DNA of 64,000 nt from JACDBZ01 sp038233215 (lineage in GTDB: Bacteria > Chloroflexota > Limnocylindria > QHBO01): the NCBI GenBank assembly GCA_038233215.1, contig JBBSML010000006.1, forward strand, positions 1-64,000, in the 5' to 3' direction. The notes beneath the pieces are model-generated. The model had not been told where the DNA came from, did no database searches, and saw nothing but the letters and a program-made list of their open reading frames with translations. This document shows, piece after piece, positions 54,071 to 62,757 of the stretch. Position 1 is the first letter of the stretch. Every line of letters begins with the position of its first letter. Position numbers and translations under genes: made by a program.

Positions 54071-56736
54071 GCTCGGACCCAAGTTTGAGGCTCTCGGAGA
54101 GAAATTCCTATCCGAGGCCCTCGGGACGCCACGCGGATCCCCAGTTCACCATCGTCACGACGGTCCACGACGGCGCCCGAAATCTCCGCGGGTTCATCGC
54201 ATCGGTTGAGGCGCAGACGCATCCGGGTGAGCTCGTGGAGGTGATCGCCGTGGACGATGGATCGAGCGATGAGTCGCGTGTCCTCCTGGCCGCTTGGAAG
54301 GAGCGGCGGCCCGAACTCGTCACACTCGTCACGCAGAGGCACAGTGGGCGATCGGCTGCCCGCAATCATGGCTTGCATCTGGCTGCCGGACAGTGGGTCA
54401 CCTTTGCAGATCCTGGGGACCGGCTCTCGCCAAGCTACCTGGCTGAGGTGGCCACCTTCGTTGCCGAGCATCCGTCTGTGCAATGCATGGCCAGCAGGGT
54501 GCTCGTCCTCGACGAGCGCACCGGCGAGCAAGTTGATTCTCACCCGCTACGCCGAAACTTCATGGACGGCAACCTCGTCAGAGATCTCGCCAACGACCCG
54601 AGCCGAGTGTACGACGACGCGGCCTCGGGGTTCTACTCATCTGCCGAGCTGCGTCGGCAACGCCTGCGGTTCCACCCGCGTCTGTCGGGCGCGGTCGCGG
54701 ATGCCCACTTCTGCGCCCGCTTCCTTCTGGAGCTCGACCGTCCAGAAATCGGGTATGTCGCCACCGCGTCGTACCTGGCTCGATGGCGTGGGTGGCGAAC
54801 CTTCCGGGGGCAGGATGCTCTTTCGCCGGATCGAGGCAGCGCGGCATTGCTTGACGGCTTGCTTGATCTACTCCTTGAAGGTGCGCGGCGATCGGTCAAC
54901 GGCCGTGCCCCGACGTGGCTCCAGCATCTCGTCACCTACGAGCTTTCGTGGTTCCTCACCGAGAATGACGCTCAGTCGGGGCCGCAGATCGAGATGACCG
55001 AGGCCGTCTTGAACGACTTCCATCGGGCAATGGGAGACGTGATCGGCCACGTGGGGATCGATACGATCCTCGGCTTCACGGCGCGCCGCCTCAGACCAGT
55101 CTGGCGCGACCTGTTGCTGCACGGCTACGCCACCGAGCCCTGGCACCAGGACTCCGAACTCGTGGCCGGGCAGGACGCCGACCAGTGCCTTATTCGCATC
55201 GCTTACCGATACACGGGCGATCCACCCATTGAGCGCCTCTCGAGCGGCGGACAGCCGCTACAGCCCATGCACTCCAAGATTCGGGAAATTTCGTTCTTCG
55301 GGCGAGTTCTCATGCGTGAGCGCATCTTCTGGGCTTCTTCGCGAGAGCCGCTGCGGCTTCAGCTGAGCGGGCGTGACATGAACGTCCAGCCTCCGCCGTC
55401 GGATCTTGGTGACGCGCCGGGCCCGGGACGGGACGGACGTAGGCGGAAGATGCGTAGCGGCGCGGTACGCACGCGGACCGGCCTCTCCCTTGGCGAGCGG
55501 TTCCACGCCCGGTTGGCACGCACCCGCCTAGCCCGAGGGCTGTATGGAAGGGCTTGGGTTCTGATGGACCGCATCGCGGATGCCCAGGACAACGGCGAGC
55601 ACCTCTTCCGTTTCATGCGATCTTCCCATCCCGAGATCAACGCATGGTTCGTGCTCGACCCGAGCTCCCACGACTGGCGTCGGCTGAGGCGCGAATTTGG
55701 GCTTCGCGTTGTTCCTCACGGCTCCGTTCGGTGGAAGCTGCTCATGGCGAACTGCCGCCACTTCATTTCTAGTCACGTCGACGCCGTTGTCATTCGGCCA
55801 CCGGACCTGATCCGGGTTGCGAAGCCGAAGTGGAGATTCACATTCCTGCAGCACGGCGTCATTCAAAGCGACCTGTCGCGCTGGCTCAATCCCAAACAGA
55901 TCGACGTGTTCGTCACGAGCACGCTCGGCGAGATCGAGTCCATCGCAGGCGATCACTCGACGTACGTGTTTACCACCAAGGAGGTAAAGCTCACCGGGCT
56001 CCCACGTTTCGACCGGCTGACGGAACTGGGTCGAGCCATCCCTGAGGACCAGCGCGATCTCGTCTTGATCGCCCCGACCTGGCGAGCAAAGCTGGCACCG
56101 ACGGCCCGGCCGGGTTCGCATCAGCGCACCATACCTCCGGCATTTCAAACCTCCGACTTCGCGCGCAGCTGGAAAAGTGTCCTTGCGTCATCGGCTCTCG
56201 CTGCTGCGTGCCGAGACCGAAGGCTGACGATCGGCTTCTTGCCACACCCCAACCTGCAGTCGGCCGTGCCGCAGATGGACCTCCCGGATCACATCCGCGC
56301 CTTCACCTTCGCCCATAACGATGTCCAAGAGCTGTTCGCCCGCGCCGCCGTGCTCGTCACCGACTATTCCTCTGTGGCGTTCGACGTCGCGTACATTGAA
56401 CGCCCCATCGTCTACTTCCAGTTTGATCGCGAGCTTGCTCTTGGAGGCGAGCACGTGGGCCGCCATGGGTACTTCGATTATGAACGGGACGGCTTCGGCC
56501 CCGTGGCTCACACGGCGGACGAGGCGGTGCGGCTCACCATCGACCTACTGGGTGCGGGCAAGCCGCGAGCCCTGTATCTCGGTCGCATCGATGCGACCTT
56601 TCCTGCCCGCGACGGTCGGTGTCGAGAGAGGGTTCTTGCCGAAATTCTCCGCTCGACCCACCCCCTGACCTCGGCCGAGGCGAGCACTCCTCACATCACT
56701 CCTCGGCCGCCTTCGCACCCGCCCGGCGCGTGGTAA
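54067..56736 (+). CDS. Glycosyltransferase family 2-TagF fusion, second tandem paralogue
   Basis: An 889-residue protein whose TTG start overlaps the previous stop by 4 bases. It is collinear with its neighbour, about half identical by eye. GT domain: FTIVTTVHDGARNL, VIAVDDGSSDES and DPGD at the metal-site position, where the second Asp of a normal DxD is missing. TagF domain: WRFTFLQHGVIQSDLSRWL (near 594), IGFLPHPNLQ (near 726) and LVTDYSSVAFDVAYIERP (near 764). A Pro-rich tail closes it. It is probably a second polymerase of different linkage, or the GT half may be inactive. Confidence 0.85.
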   Translation: MSSDPSLRLSERNSYPRPSGRHADPQFTIVTTVHDGARNLRGFIASVEAQTHPGELVEVIAVDDGSSDESRVLLAAWKERRPELVTLVTQRHSGRSAARNHGLHLAAGQWVTFADPGDRLSPSYLAEVATFVAEHPSVQCMASRVLVLDERTGEQVDSHPLRRNFMDGNLVRDLANDPSRVYDDAASGFYSSAELRRQRLRFHPRLSGAVADAHFCARFLLELDRPEIGYVATASYLARWRGWRTFRGQDALSPDRGSAALLDGLLDLLLEGARRSVNGRAPTWLQHLVTYELSWFLTENDAQSGPQIEMTEAVLNDFHRAMGDVIGHVGIDTILGFTARRLRPVWRDLLLHGYATEPWHQDSELVAGQDADQCLIRIAYRYTGDPPIERLSSGGQPLQPMHSKIREISFFGRVLMRERIFWASSREPLRLQLSGRDMNVQPPPSDLGDAPGPGRDGRRRKMRSGAVRTRTGLSLGERFHARLARTRLARGLYGRAWVLMDRIADAQDNGEHLFRFMRSSHPEINAWFVLDPSSHDWRRLRREFGLRVVPHGSVRWKLLMANCRHFISSHVDAVVIRPPDLIRVAKPKWRFTFLQHGVIQSDLSRWLNPKQIDVFVTSTLGEIESIAGDHSTYVFTTKEVKLTGLPRFDRLTELGRAIPEDQRDLVLIAPTWRAKLAPTARPGSHQRTIPPAFQTSDFARSWKSVLASSALAAACRDRRLTIGFLPHPNLQSAVPQMDLPDHIRAFTFAHNDVQELFARAAVLVTDYSSVAFDVAYIERPIVYFQFDRELALGGEHVGRHGYFDYERDGFGPVAHTADEAVRLTIDLLGAGKPRALYLGRIDATFPARDGRCRERVLAEILRSTHPLTSAEASTPHITPRPPSHPPGAW

Positions 56737-59720
56737 TGGAGCGTCGTCTCAGGCGCGCCCTGCGTTTGGCTCCCTCCTGGATGCGGGGTCTCGTCCCAGC
56801 TCGCTTGCGCGGTCGCCTCCGCATGCTCGTCGCGGGAAGAATGAACGGACCAACCCTGAGCGTCATCATGCCCGTCTACAACGTGGATCAATATCTCGAA
56901 GCGTGTCTCGACAGCGTCTTGGGGCAGGATTACCGCAACGTCGAAGTCATCGCAATCGATGACGGGTCAACGGACGGGTCGTACGCGATCCTCCAACGTT
57001 ACGCCGCCCGCGACCCTCGCGTCCGCCTGTTCAGCCAAGCGAACGCCGGGCAGGGTATCGCCCGGAACCTCGGTGTAGCGCACGCGCGTGGCGAGTACCT
57101 GACCTTCGTGGACTCCGATGACCTCGTGCCGCCCGGCTCCTTCAGCGCGATGGTATCCACCTTGGACCGAAGTGGGTCTGACTTTGTCGTTGGGGGCGTC
57201 CGGCGACTGGAGGACGGTGGCTCGCATCGGCCGTCATGGACGGTCGTAGTGCATGACCGCGACCGGATCGGAGTCACTATCAATGAGTTCCCGTCGGCTA
57301 TGGCCGACGTGGTAGCGCATCACCGTGTGCTTCGGCGCAAGTTCTGGACCGATCGAATCCACGGATTCGCGGCCGGCGTATATGAGGACCATGTGCCGAT
57401 GGTGGCGGCCTACCTGCGGGCGACCCGGTTCGACATCCTGTCTCGCGTGACCTACGACTGGCGCATCCGTGCGGAGGGAACGTCCACCGGGCAACAGAAG
57501 CACACCCTGGAGAACCTGCTCGATCGCGTGGCGGTCAAGGCGGATGCGAAGGAGATGATCTGGCGGGAGGGCTCGGCGTCCGTCCGCGCGGCGTGGATCG
57601 GCCGAGTGCTCGACATCGACTTTCCGCCCTACATCGACCATGCTCTCCGTGGCGGCGAGGACTATCGAACCGTCCTGCGCGACGCGCTGGCGATATACGT
57701 GGAGCTCGCCACTCCCGAGGCGATGACGCACGTTCGAGTCCAGCAAAAGGTGCGGACCTTCCTAGCTTCCCGTGGCGCCTGGGAGGATCTCGAGGTGGCG
57801 CAGGCGTACTTCCGGGATTTTGGGTCGATCCCACCGACAACCGTCCGTGACGGCCGGGTCGTTCTCGCAGTCGACCTGTCGGCGCGCCTCGCAAGCGCTG
57901 TTCCTGCTCAGCTGTTCGCCTTGAGCCATGGTGAGAGCCGGATGCAGGCATGCGCATTGCGGGCGAGATGGATCGATGGGGCGTCCCTCGAGTTGACGGG
58001 TTGGGCGGTGGTCCGTGGCATCGACTTGGCGTCGCGTCAGCCGACCATCCAGCTCGCCGTCGTCTCAGCCGATGGTTCGCGGCGGTTCGAGCTTGCAAGC
58101 GAACAATTGGAGCTGGCAGAGGTCACCCGATGGGTGAACTGGCGTCATGGCTCCTTTCAACGCGGCGGCTTCCGAACGGTGATCGACGTCGCCCGGCTCG
58201 CCAGATTGGGGGCGGAAAGCGACTGGCGCATCCGCGTCCGAATCGCGGTCGAGGGCATCGAGCGCGAGGGCAACGTCCATCACGCCGTTGCAGGTTCATC
58301 CGCCAGCCGAGCCGCGCTCGGGGCCCGACCAGTTGGGACCGACGGTACGGTAGCCGCCCTTCGTTTCGACGCCGAGCACGGCCTGACGATCGGCGTGCGG
58401 TTTGCCCGATGGGTGGCGGACAGGCTCGAGCCGACGGTAATCGATGGGGAGGTCGTCGGCGCGGTTCGCGACCGGGGTCGCCGCCGCACGGGCATCGCCG
58501 CGATGGACCTCAACAACCGCAGCACGGGCCTTTCGCTACAGTCGCCCGTGACACGCCATGGCGACGCCAGGTACGAGTTTCGGATTCGGGTTCCCCCCTG
58601 CGATCCGGCAACGGCGTGGGACCTCCGGGTCGTTGATGCGGAGCTCCGGACGCATCCAGTGGAATGGCCCGTCGACGGCGATCATGTCGCACTCGCCCAT
58701 GTCGGCGTGGGGGACGTGCGATGGCTCCGGTCGCCGCGAGGCCACGTCCAGTTGTCCCTCGGGCGCTCGGCGGTCGAGGTGGTCAGGGTGCAGGCCGAAG
58801 ACGAGACACTCATCATCGATGGCACATGCGCGGAGCAAGGGGACATTGAACTGGACGCGATCCGCCTCTCCACAGGAGAGGTTGAGGTGGAGCCGCGCTC
58901 CGTGGACGTAGACGATGACGACGTCCGCATGGAGTTCCCGCTCTGCATCGAGGCGTCGAACGGGGATTGGCGTGCACTGAAGTCTGGGGTCTGGACGTTG
59001 CGCCTCCGACGGCCTGGTTCCGCGCTCCACGACGCCATCGCGGCGCCTACATTTGCTCAGCAGCTCGCAATGGAGACGGTCACACGTACGCATCGCGTCC
59101 GTGTTGCGCTGGGGGGACAGAATGAGCTGCGCATCGAACTCTCCGCGCCGCTCGACGCAAGCGAGGTATCGGCTCATGGACAGCAGCAGCTCCAGACCGC
59201 CTATGCCGCCGACGTCGGTAGCCCGGAACCGGGGGTGCTGTTCATTCGAGGAGACCGTTCCGCTGATGACGTGCTCCGTGCGGTTCACGTGGCGCTACGC
59301 GCTCAATCGAGCGACATGCGAACATGGTGGGCGGTGCGCGACTTCGCCCACCCGGTGCCAGCGGGAGCGATTGCATTGCTCGTTGGGTCTCGCGATTGGT
59401 ACGCTCGGCTTGCCTCGGTCACCCAGATCTGCACGGACGACGACCTTGATTACTACGTCAGGCGCCGGACTCACCAGCGGGTTTCCCGGCTGTTCGTCGA
59501 TGCCGAGGAGCCAATTGGCCGATCGACCTGGTGGTTGGCCGGTTGGACGCCCGGGCGGATCGCCAATCACATCGCCGCCCTCAACGAGTTGGTGACCACA
59601 GTACTCGTGCCGCCCGGAAGTAGTATTGAGAGGTTGCGGCGCGAGCTGGGTTTCGGAGGGCCGATCTTGCGCGGGCACGTTGACGACTTCGTCGATCTTC
59701 TTCTTCGCGATCCAGGCTGA
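56736..59720 (+). CDS. Glycosyltransferase family 2 with a long beta-rich C-terminal region
   Basis: This 994-residue protein's ATG overlaps the previous stop (TAATG). Residues about 38-260 are a full GT2 domain: LSVIMPVYNVDQYLEACLDS, VIAIDDGSTDGSY and YLTFVDSDDLVPPGSF with an intact DxDD. Residues 400-840 hold several strand-rich blocks (for example LTGWAVVRGIDL and RVRVALGGQNELRIELSAPL) like the beta modules appended to TagF-type proteins. The last 130 residues include DWYARLASVTQICTDDDLDYY and LAGWTPGRIANHIAALNELV, resembling a partial GT-B end without the catalytic His motifs. It is the fourth gene of a continuous operon. Confidence 0.82.
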   Translation: MERRLRRALRLAPSWMRGLVPARLRGRLRMLVAGRMNGPTLSVIMPVYNVDQYLEACLDSVLGQDYRNVEVIAIDDGSTDGSYAILQRYAARDPRVRLFSQANAGQGIARNLGVAHARGEYLTFVDSDDLVPPGSFSAMVSTLDRSGSDFVVGGVRRLEDGGSHRPSWTVVVHDRDRIGVTINEFPSAMADVVAHHRVLRRKFWTDRIHGFAAGVYEDHVPMVAAYLRATRFDILSRVTYDWRIRAEGTSTGQQKHTLENLLDRVAVKADAKEMIWREGSASVRAAWIGRVLDIDFPPYIDHALRGGEDYRTVLRDALAIYVELATPEAMTHVRVQQKVRTFLASRGAWEDLEVAQAYFRDFGSIPPTTVRDGRVVLAVDLSARLASAVPAQLFALSHGESRMQACALRARWIDGASLELTGWAVVRGIDLASRQPTIQLAVVSADGSRRFELASEQLELAEVTRWVNWRHGSFQRGGFRTVIDVARLARLGAESDWRIRVRIAVEGIEREGNVHHAVAGSSASRAALGARPVGTDGTVAALRFDAEHGLTIGVRFARWVADRLEPTVIDGEVVGAVRDRGRRRTGIAAMDLNNRSTGLSLQSPVTRHGDARYEFRIRVPPCDPATAWDLRVVDAELRTHPVEWPVDGDHVALAHVGVGDVRWLRSPRGHVQLSLGRSAVEVVRVQAEDETLIIDGTCAEQGDIELDAIRLSTGEVEVEPRSVDVDDDDVRMEFPLCIEASNGDWRALKSGVWTLRLRRPGSALHDAIAAPTFAQQLAMETVTRTHRVRVALGGQNELRIELSAPLDASEVSAHGQQQLQTAYAADVGSPEPGVLFIRGDRSADDVLRAVHVALRAQSSDMRTWWAVRDFAHPVPAGAIALLVGSRDWYARLASVTQICTDDDLDYYVRRRTHQRVSRLFVDAEEPIGRSTWWLAGWTPGRIANHIAALNELVTTVLVPPGSSIERLRRELGFGGPILRGHVDDFVDLLLRDPG

Positions 59721-59835
59721 TCATTTCGGCATTGGCGGCACCCAGGGCCATCTAAATTGATCCCGCCGCTCCATTGCTGTCGACTCGGCTTCGCTTTTGA
59801 CCGCCATTCCCGCAGAACGAGTTCCCGGAGGCACG

Positions 59836-60747
59836 ATGCCATCTGACGATCACCCGACCGGGCCGTCCAGACGCGGATCTGAAGATAACTCCCCCGCAAT
59901 CCCGCGACCGCTTCACGGTGGAACGCGACGAGGAGACCAAGTGGCCAAGCCGTCGGGGCGGCGAAGGCTTCCCTGGCGGCATGCTCTGGAGTTCGGCGCT
60001 GCAGTGATTCGAGCGGGGCGGCGACGGGAGCGCCCACCGTGTGTGATCGGCATTCCAATGATGAACCTCCACCAGGAAACCGCCAACGTCATCGCCGATC
60101 TCGATTTTGATGACTTCGATGAGCTGATCATCTTCGACCACGCCTCCGATGACCCAGCATCCATCGCGTGGCTGAGGCAGATCGCGCGCCACCCCAAGGT
60201 CACCGTCGACCTGAGGGGGATCATTCCCGAGGAGAGCCTCTATCGAGCATGGAACGACACAATCCGGCGCGCGCTCGCTCGATTCCGCGCACGTGAGATC
60301 GATGTCGTCCTGCTTAACAATGACGTGCGGATTCCGCCTGGTTTCATCCGCCTCCTCACCAGGTCAATGCGCTCCGGTGATCCGAAGGTGATGATCGTCT
60401 ATCCCGATGCGAACGCGGAACTCAAGAATGGCCTTCCGGGCCTGATAAAGCTCACGGCGACGAAGGGGCTGCATGCCGACGGAGGCATGACCGGCTGGGC
60501 ATTCGCGCTGAAGGCGGAGGCGTTCCGTCGGAAGCTTCCATTCATTGACGAACGCCTCAAATTCTATTCTGGTGATCGTGATCTGGTCCATGCGGTCGAG
60601 ACCCGCGGGTACTACGCCGCTCGTGTTATTGGACTTCCATGCGAGCACAAGCTTGGCATGACGCGTAAGCGCCGTCCTGAACTCATCGAACAGCAGAGTC
60701 GCGACGTCGACTTGTGGTGGGGCGAGCATCCGGACCTACTTAGATGA
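59836..60747 (+). CDS. GT-A glycosyltransferase-like protein
   Basis: This 303-residue protein starts at an ATG with GGAGG 5 bases upstream. PCVIGIPMMNLHQET is the first strand, FDELIIFDHASDD the second, and VVLLNNDVRIPPGFIRLL carries an N-N-D metal site as in rhamnosyl/galactofuranosyl-like GT2 enzymes. GGMTGWAFALKAEAFRR fits the acceptor-side loop. The N-terminal 65 residues are basic and disordered. It ends in a 4-base overlap with the truncated ATPase frame. Confidence 0.8.
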   Translation: MPSDDHPTGPSRRGSEDNSPAIPRPLHGGTRRGDQVAKPSGRRRLPWRHALEFGAAVIRAGRRRERPPCVIGIPMMNLHQETANVIADLDFDDFDELIIFDHASDDPASIAWLRQIARHPKVTVDLRGIIPEESLYRAWNDTIRRALARFRAREIDVVLLNNDVRIPPGFIRLLTRSMRSGDPKVMIVYPDANAELKNGLPGLIKLTATKGLHADGGMTGWAFALKAEAFRRKLPFIDERLKFYSGDRDLVHAVETRGYYAARVIGLPCEHKLGMTRKRRPELIEQQSRDVDLWWGEHPDLLR

Positions 60748-61079
60748 AGTTGAGCCGCGATCGGCTCGTTGCCCGAATTCGCGCGTACACGAGGGGGAGA
60801 ATGGCTTTCGCCACGGGCGACGCGACGTTCCGAGCCAAATCGGAGGAGCGCGTCCTAGAGCTGGCGGGTGGCGCCAAGGCGATCGTTCTCGTCACCCACG
60901 ACATGGAGTGGGTCCGGGAGTACTGCAATCGCGCCGTGTTCATCGAGCATGGACAGATTGCCTTCGAGGGGGAACCCGACGAGGTCGTGGCACTTCATCG
61001 GCAACACACCGTGGATGACAAGAAGCGCAAGGCAGCCGATGCGAGCGCCGCCGGTTTGGCGCCGGTCATCGCCCGATAG
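60744..61079 (+). pseudogene. Truncated ABC ATPase, C-terminal third only
   Basis: From an ATG overlapping the previous stop (ATGA), a 111-residue frame begins with 20 unrelated residues, then TGDATFRAKSEERVLELAGGAKAIVLVTHDMEWVREYCNRAVF, quoted here as a description of the region after Walker B, and ends AAGLAPVIAR. It matches residues about 180-265 of the TagH-type ATPase at 50407-51219 but lacks Walker A, the signature motif and the Walker B aspartate. Identity at DNA level is about three quarters by eye, so the duplication is old. ATP hydrolysis is impossible; a translated regulatory fragment is conceivable. Confidence 0.75.
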
Positions 61080-61127
61080 CGCGGATCGCGACTGACGGCT
61101 TTCGCGATCGTCAGCCAAGATGACGGC

Positions 61128-62093
61128 ATGCGACGGATTCTCACCATTGATGGCGGCGGTGTGCGCGGCATCATCGCGGCTGTGCTCCTTGCGGCGCTCG
61201 AGCGCACCACCGGTAGGCCGACCCGAGAAACGTTCGACCTCGTTGCAGGCACCTCCACCGGAGCTGTGCTGGCAGCCGGTATTGCGGCCGGTATTCCAGC
61301 CGAGCGACTCGTCACGCTCTACGCCAAACGCTCGGAGGTGATCTTTCGCAGCGTGCCGCTCATCTCCGGCCTTCGGCGCCTCCTGACGGGCACGCTCTAC
61401 GACACAGCTGCGCTGAACGCGCTCATCCGCGACGAGCTGGGGCCTGCTCGCGATTGGCGCATCAACGACGCGCCCATTGATCTGCTTATCACCGCCAAGC
61501 GCCTCGTGGACGGGATGGCTTGGTATTTCGTGCGTGACAGCCCGGCCAACTCATGCCGGGCCGGCGGCTTCAGCCTCGCCGACGCGGTCACCGCTTCCGC
61601 GGCCGCGCCGACCTATTTTCGGCCATGGCTGATTACGCCGATCGGCGAACTTATTGACGGAGGGATCGGGGTGGCCGGGAATCCGGTGTACCAAGCCTGC
61701 GTCGAGGCCGTCGAGTACACCGACGCGTACGACCCCGCCGATACACTCATCGTCAGCCTCGGCACCGGCAAGCTCCTGCGGCGTGACCGCCCGCGATGGC
61801 TCTGGCCGTGGGTCGGCTGGCTCCTTTCCGAGCTGCTCCGCTCGCCAGCCGAGCAGCAGACCGAGCTCGTCCATCGGCACTATCCGTGCGCGCCGTTTTA
61901 TCGGCTCGACCTCGAGCTCGATCGGGAGATCGGCCTTGACGCGGTCGATCGCATTCCTGAACTACGCGCAGCGGGAGAGCAACTGGCATCAGCGGTCGAC
62001 TGGCGCGAAATTCTCGATGGCCGCGACGAGCACTTTCGCGTTACTGACGCCTCCACGCTTCCACGCGAGTATTGCCGCCTGGGTCCCGGCTGA
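61128..62093 (+). CDS. Patatin-like phospholipase
   Basis: This 321-residue lipid acyl hydrolase has ILTIDGGGVRGI (oxyanion hole, residues 4-15), GTSTG (41-45) with nucleophile Ser43, and the catalytic Asp in ELIDGGIG. SAAAPTYFRPW lies between them as in the family. No signal peptide. The enzyme could trim membrane lipids or lipid carriers. It follows the polymer cluster by about 50 bases on the same strand but probably has its own promoter. Confidence 0.9.
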   Translation: MRRILTIDGGGVRGIIAAVLLAALERTTGRPTRETFDLVAGTSTGAVLAAGIAAGIPAERLVTLYAKRSEVIFRSVPLISGLRRLLTGTLYDTAALNALIRDELGPARDWRINDAPIDLLITAKRLVDGMAWYFVRDSPANSCRAGGFSLADAVTASAAAPTYFRPWLITPIGELIDGGIGVAGNPVYQACVEAVEYTDAYDPADTLIVSLGTGKLLRRDRPRWLWPWVGWLLSELLRSPAEQQTELVHRHYPCAPFYRLDLELDREIGLDAVDRIPELRAAGEQLASAVDWREILDGRDEHFRVTDASTLPREYCRLGPG

Positions 62094-62166
62094 GGCGGGA
62101 CTTCCGACCCTTGCTCGCGCGGCGGGCGAGGTCCTTGATTGGCGTATCCGCCACGAGTCATGACCG

Positions 62167-62751
62167 ATGCTCGATCCACGCACCATCAGTCGCCGATCCT
62201 TCATGCGACGCATGCTCGGCACGGGCGTCGGACTGCTGTCCCTGGAGTTCATTGGCGGCTCGCTAGCGTTCCTGTGGCCCAACATCACCGAGGGCTTCGG
62301 GGCCAGGTTCCGTGTCGGACGTCTCGCCGACATCCTTGCCGCGCAGCCGACATTCGCACAGGGATACCCGTACAGTTTTTCGGCTGCGCGCAGCTTCCTG
62401 ATCAACGTGCCCGCGGCACGTGCGCTGGCCAACGGATCCCCGACCCGGGTCAGCTCGCCGGTCGCCAGCGAGATGATCGCCCTGTGGCGCAAGTGCCCGC
62501 ACCTGGGCTGTATGGTTCCCGAGCTGTGCGAATCGGTGAAGCGCTTTCAGTGCCGGTGCCACGGGAGCACGTTCAACATCTTCGGCGAGAAGTTGGAGAA
62601 GGGTCCCGCCGAGCGTGGCATGGACCGCTTCGCGGTACTCGTCGAGGATGACGGAACCGTCGTCATCGACACGCGCGAAATCCTGTTCGGCGCTTCCGAA
62701 GGGATCGTGCACTTCATCGACCCGCACCCGCCAGACATCGGATGCTCATGA
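62167..62751 (+). CDS. Rieske [2Fe-2S] iron-sulphur protein
   Basis: This 194-residue protein has the cluster motifs CPHLGCMVP and CRCHGSTFN, with two Cys and two His ligands (C-x-H...C-x-x-H), about 20 residues apart; the second Cys of each motif can form the disulphide of high-potential Rieske proteins. The N-terminus SRRSFMRRMLGTGVGLLSLE has a twin-Arg start and a hydrophobic helix, so it is probably Tat-exported and anchored, as in cytochrome bc or b6f complexes. No cytochrome b gene is adjacent. Confidence 0.9.
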   Translation: MLDPRTISRRSFMRRMLGTGVGLLSLEFIGGSLAFLWPNITEGFGARFRVGRLADILAAQPTFAQGYPYSFSAARSFLINVPAARALANGSPTRVSSPVASEMIALWRKCPHLGCMVPELCESVKRFQCRCHGSTFNIFGEKLEKGPAERGMDRFAVLVEDDGTVVIDTREILFGASEGIVHFIDPHPPDIGCS

Positions 62752-62757
62752 AGCGGC

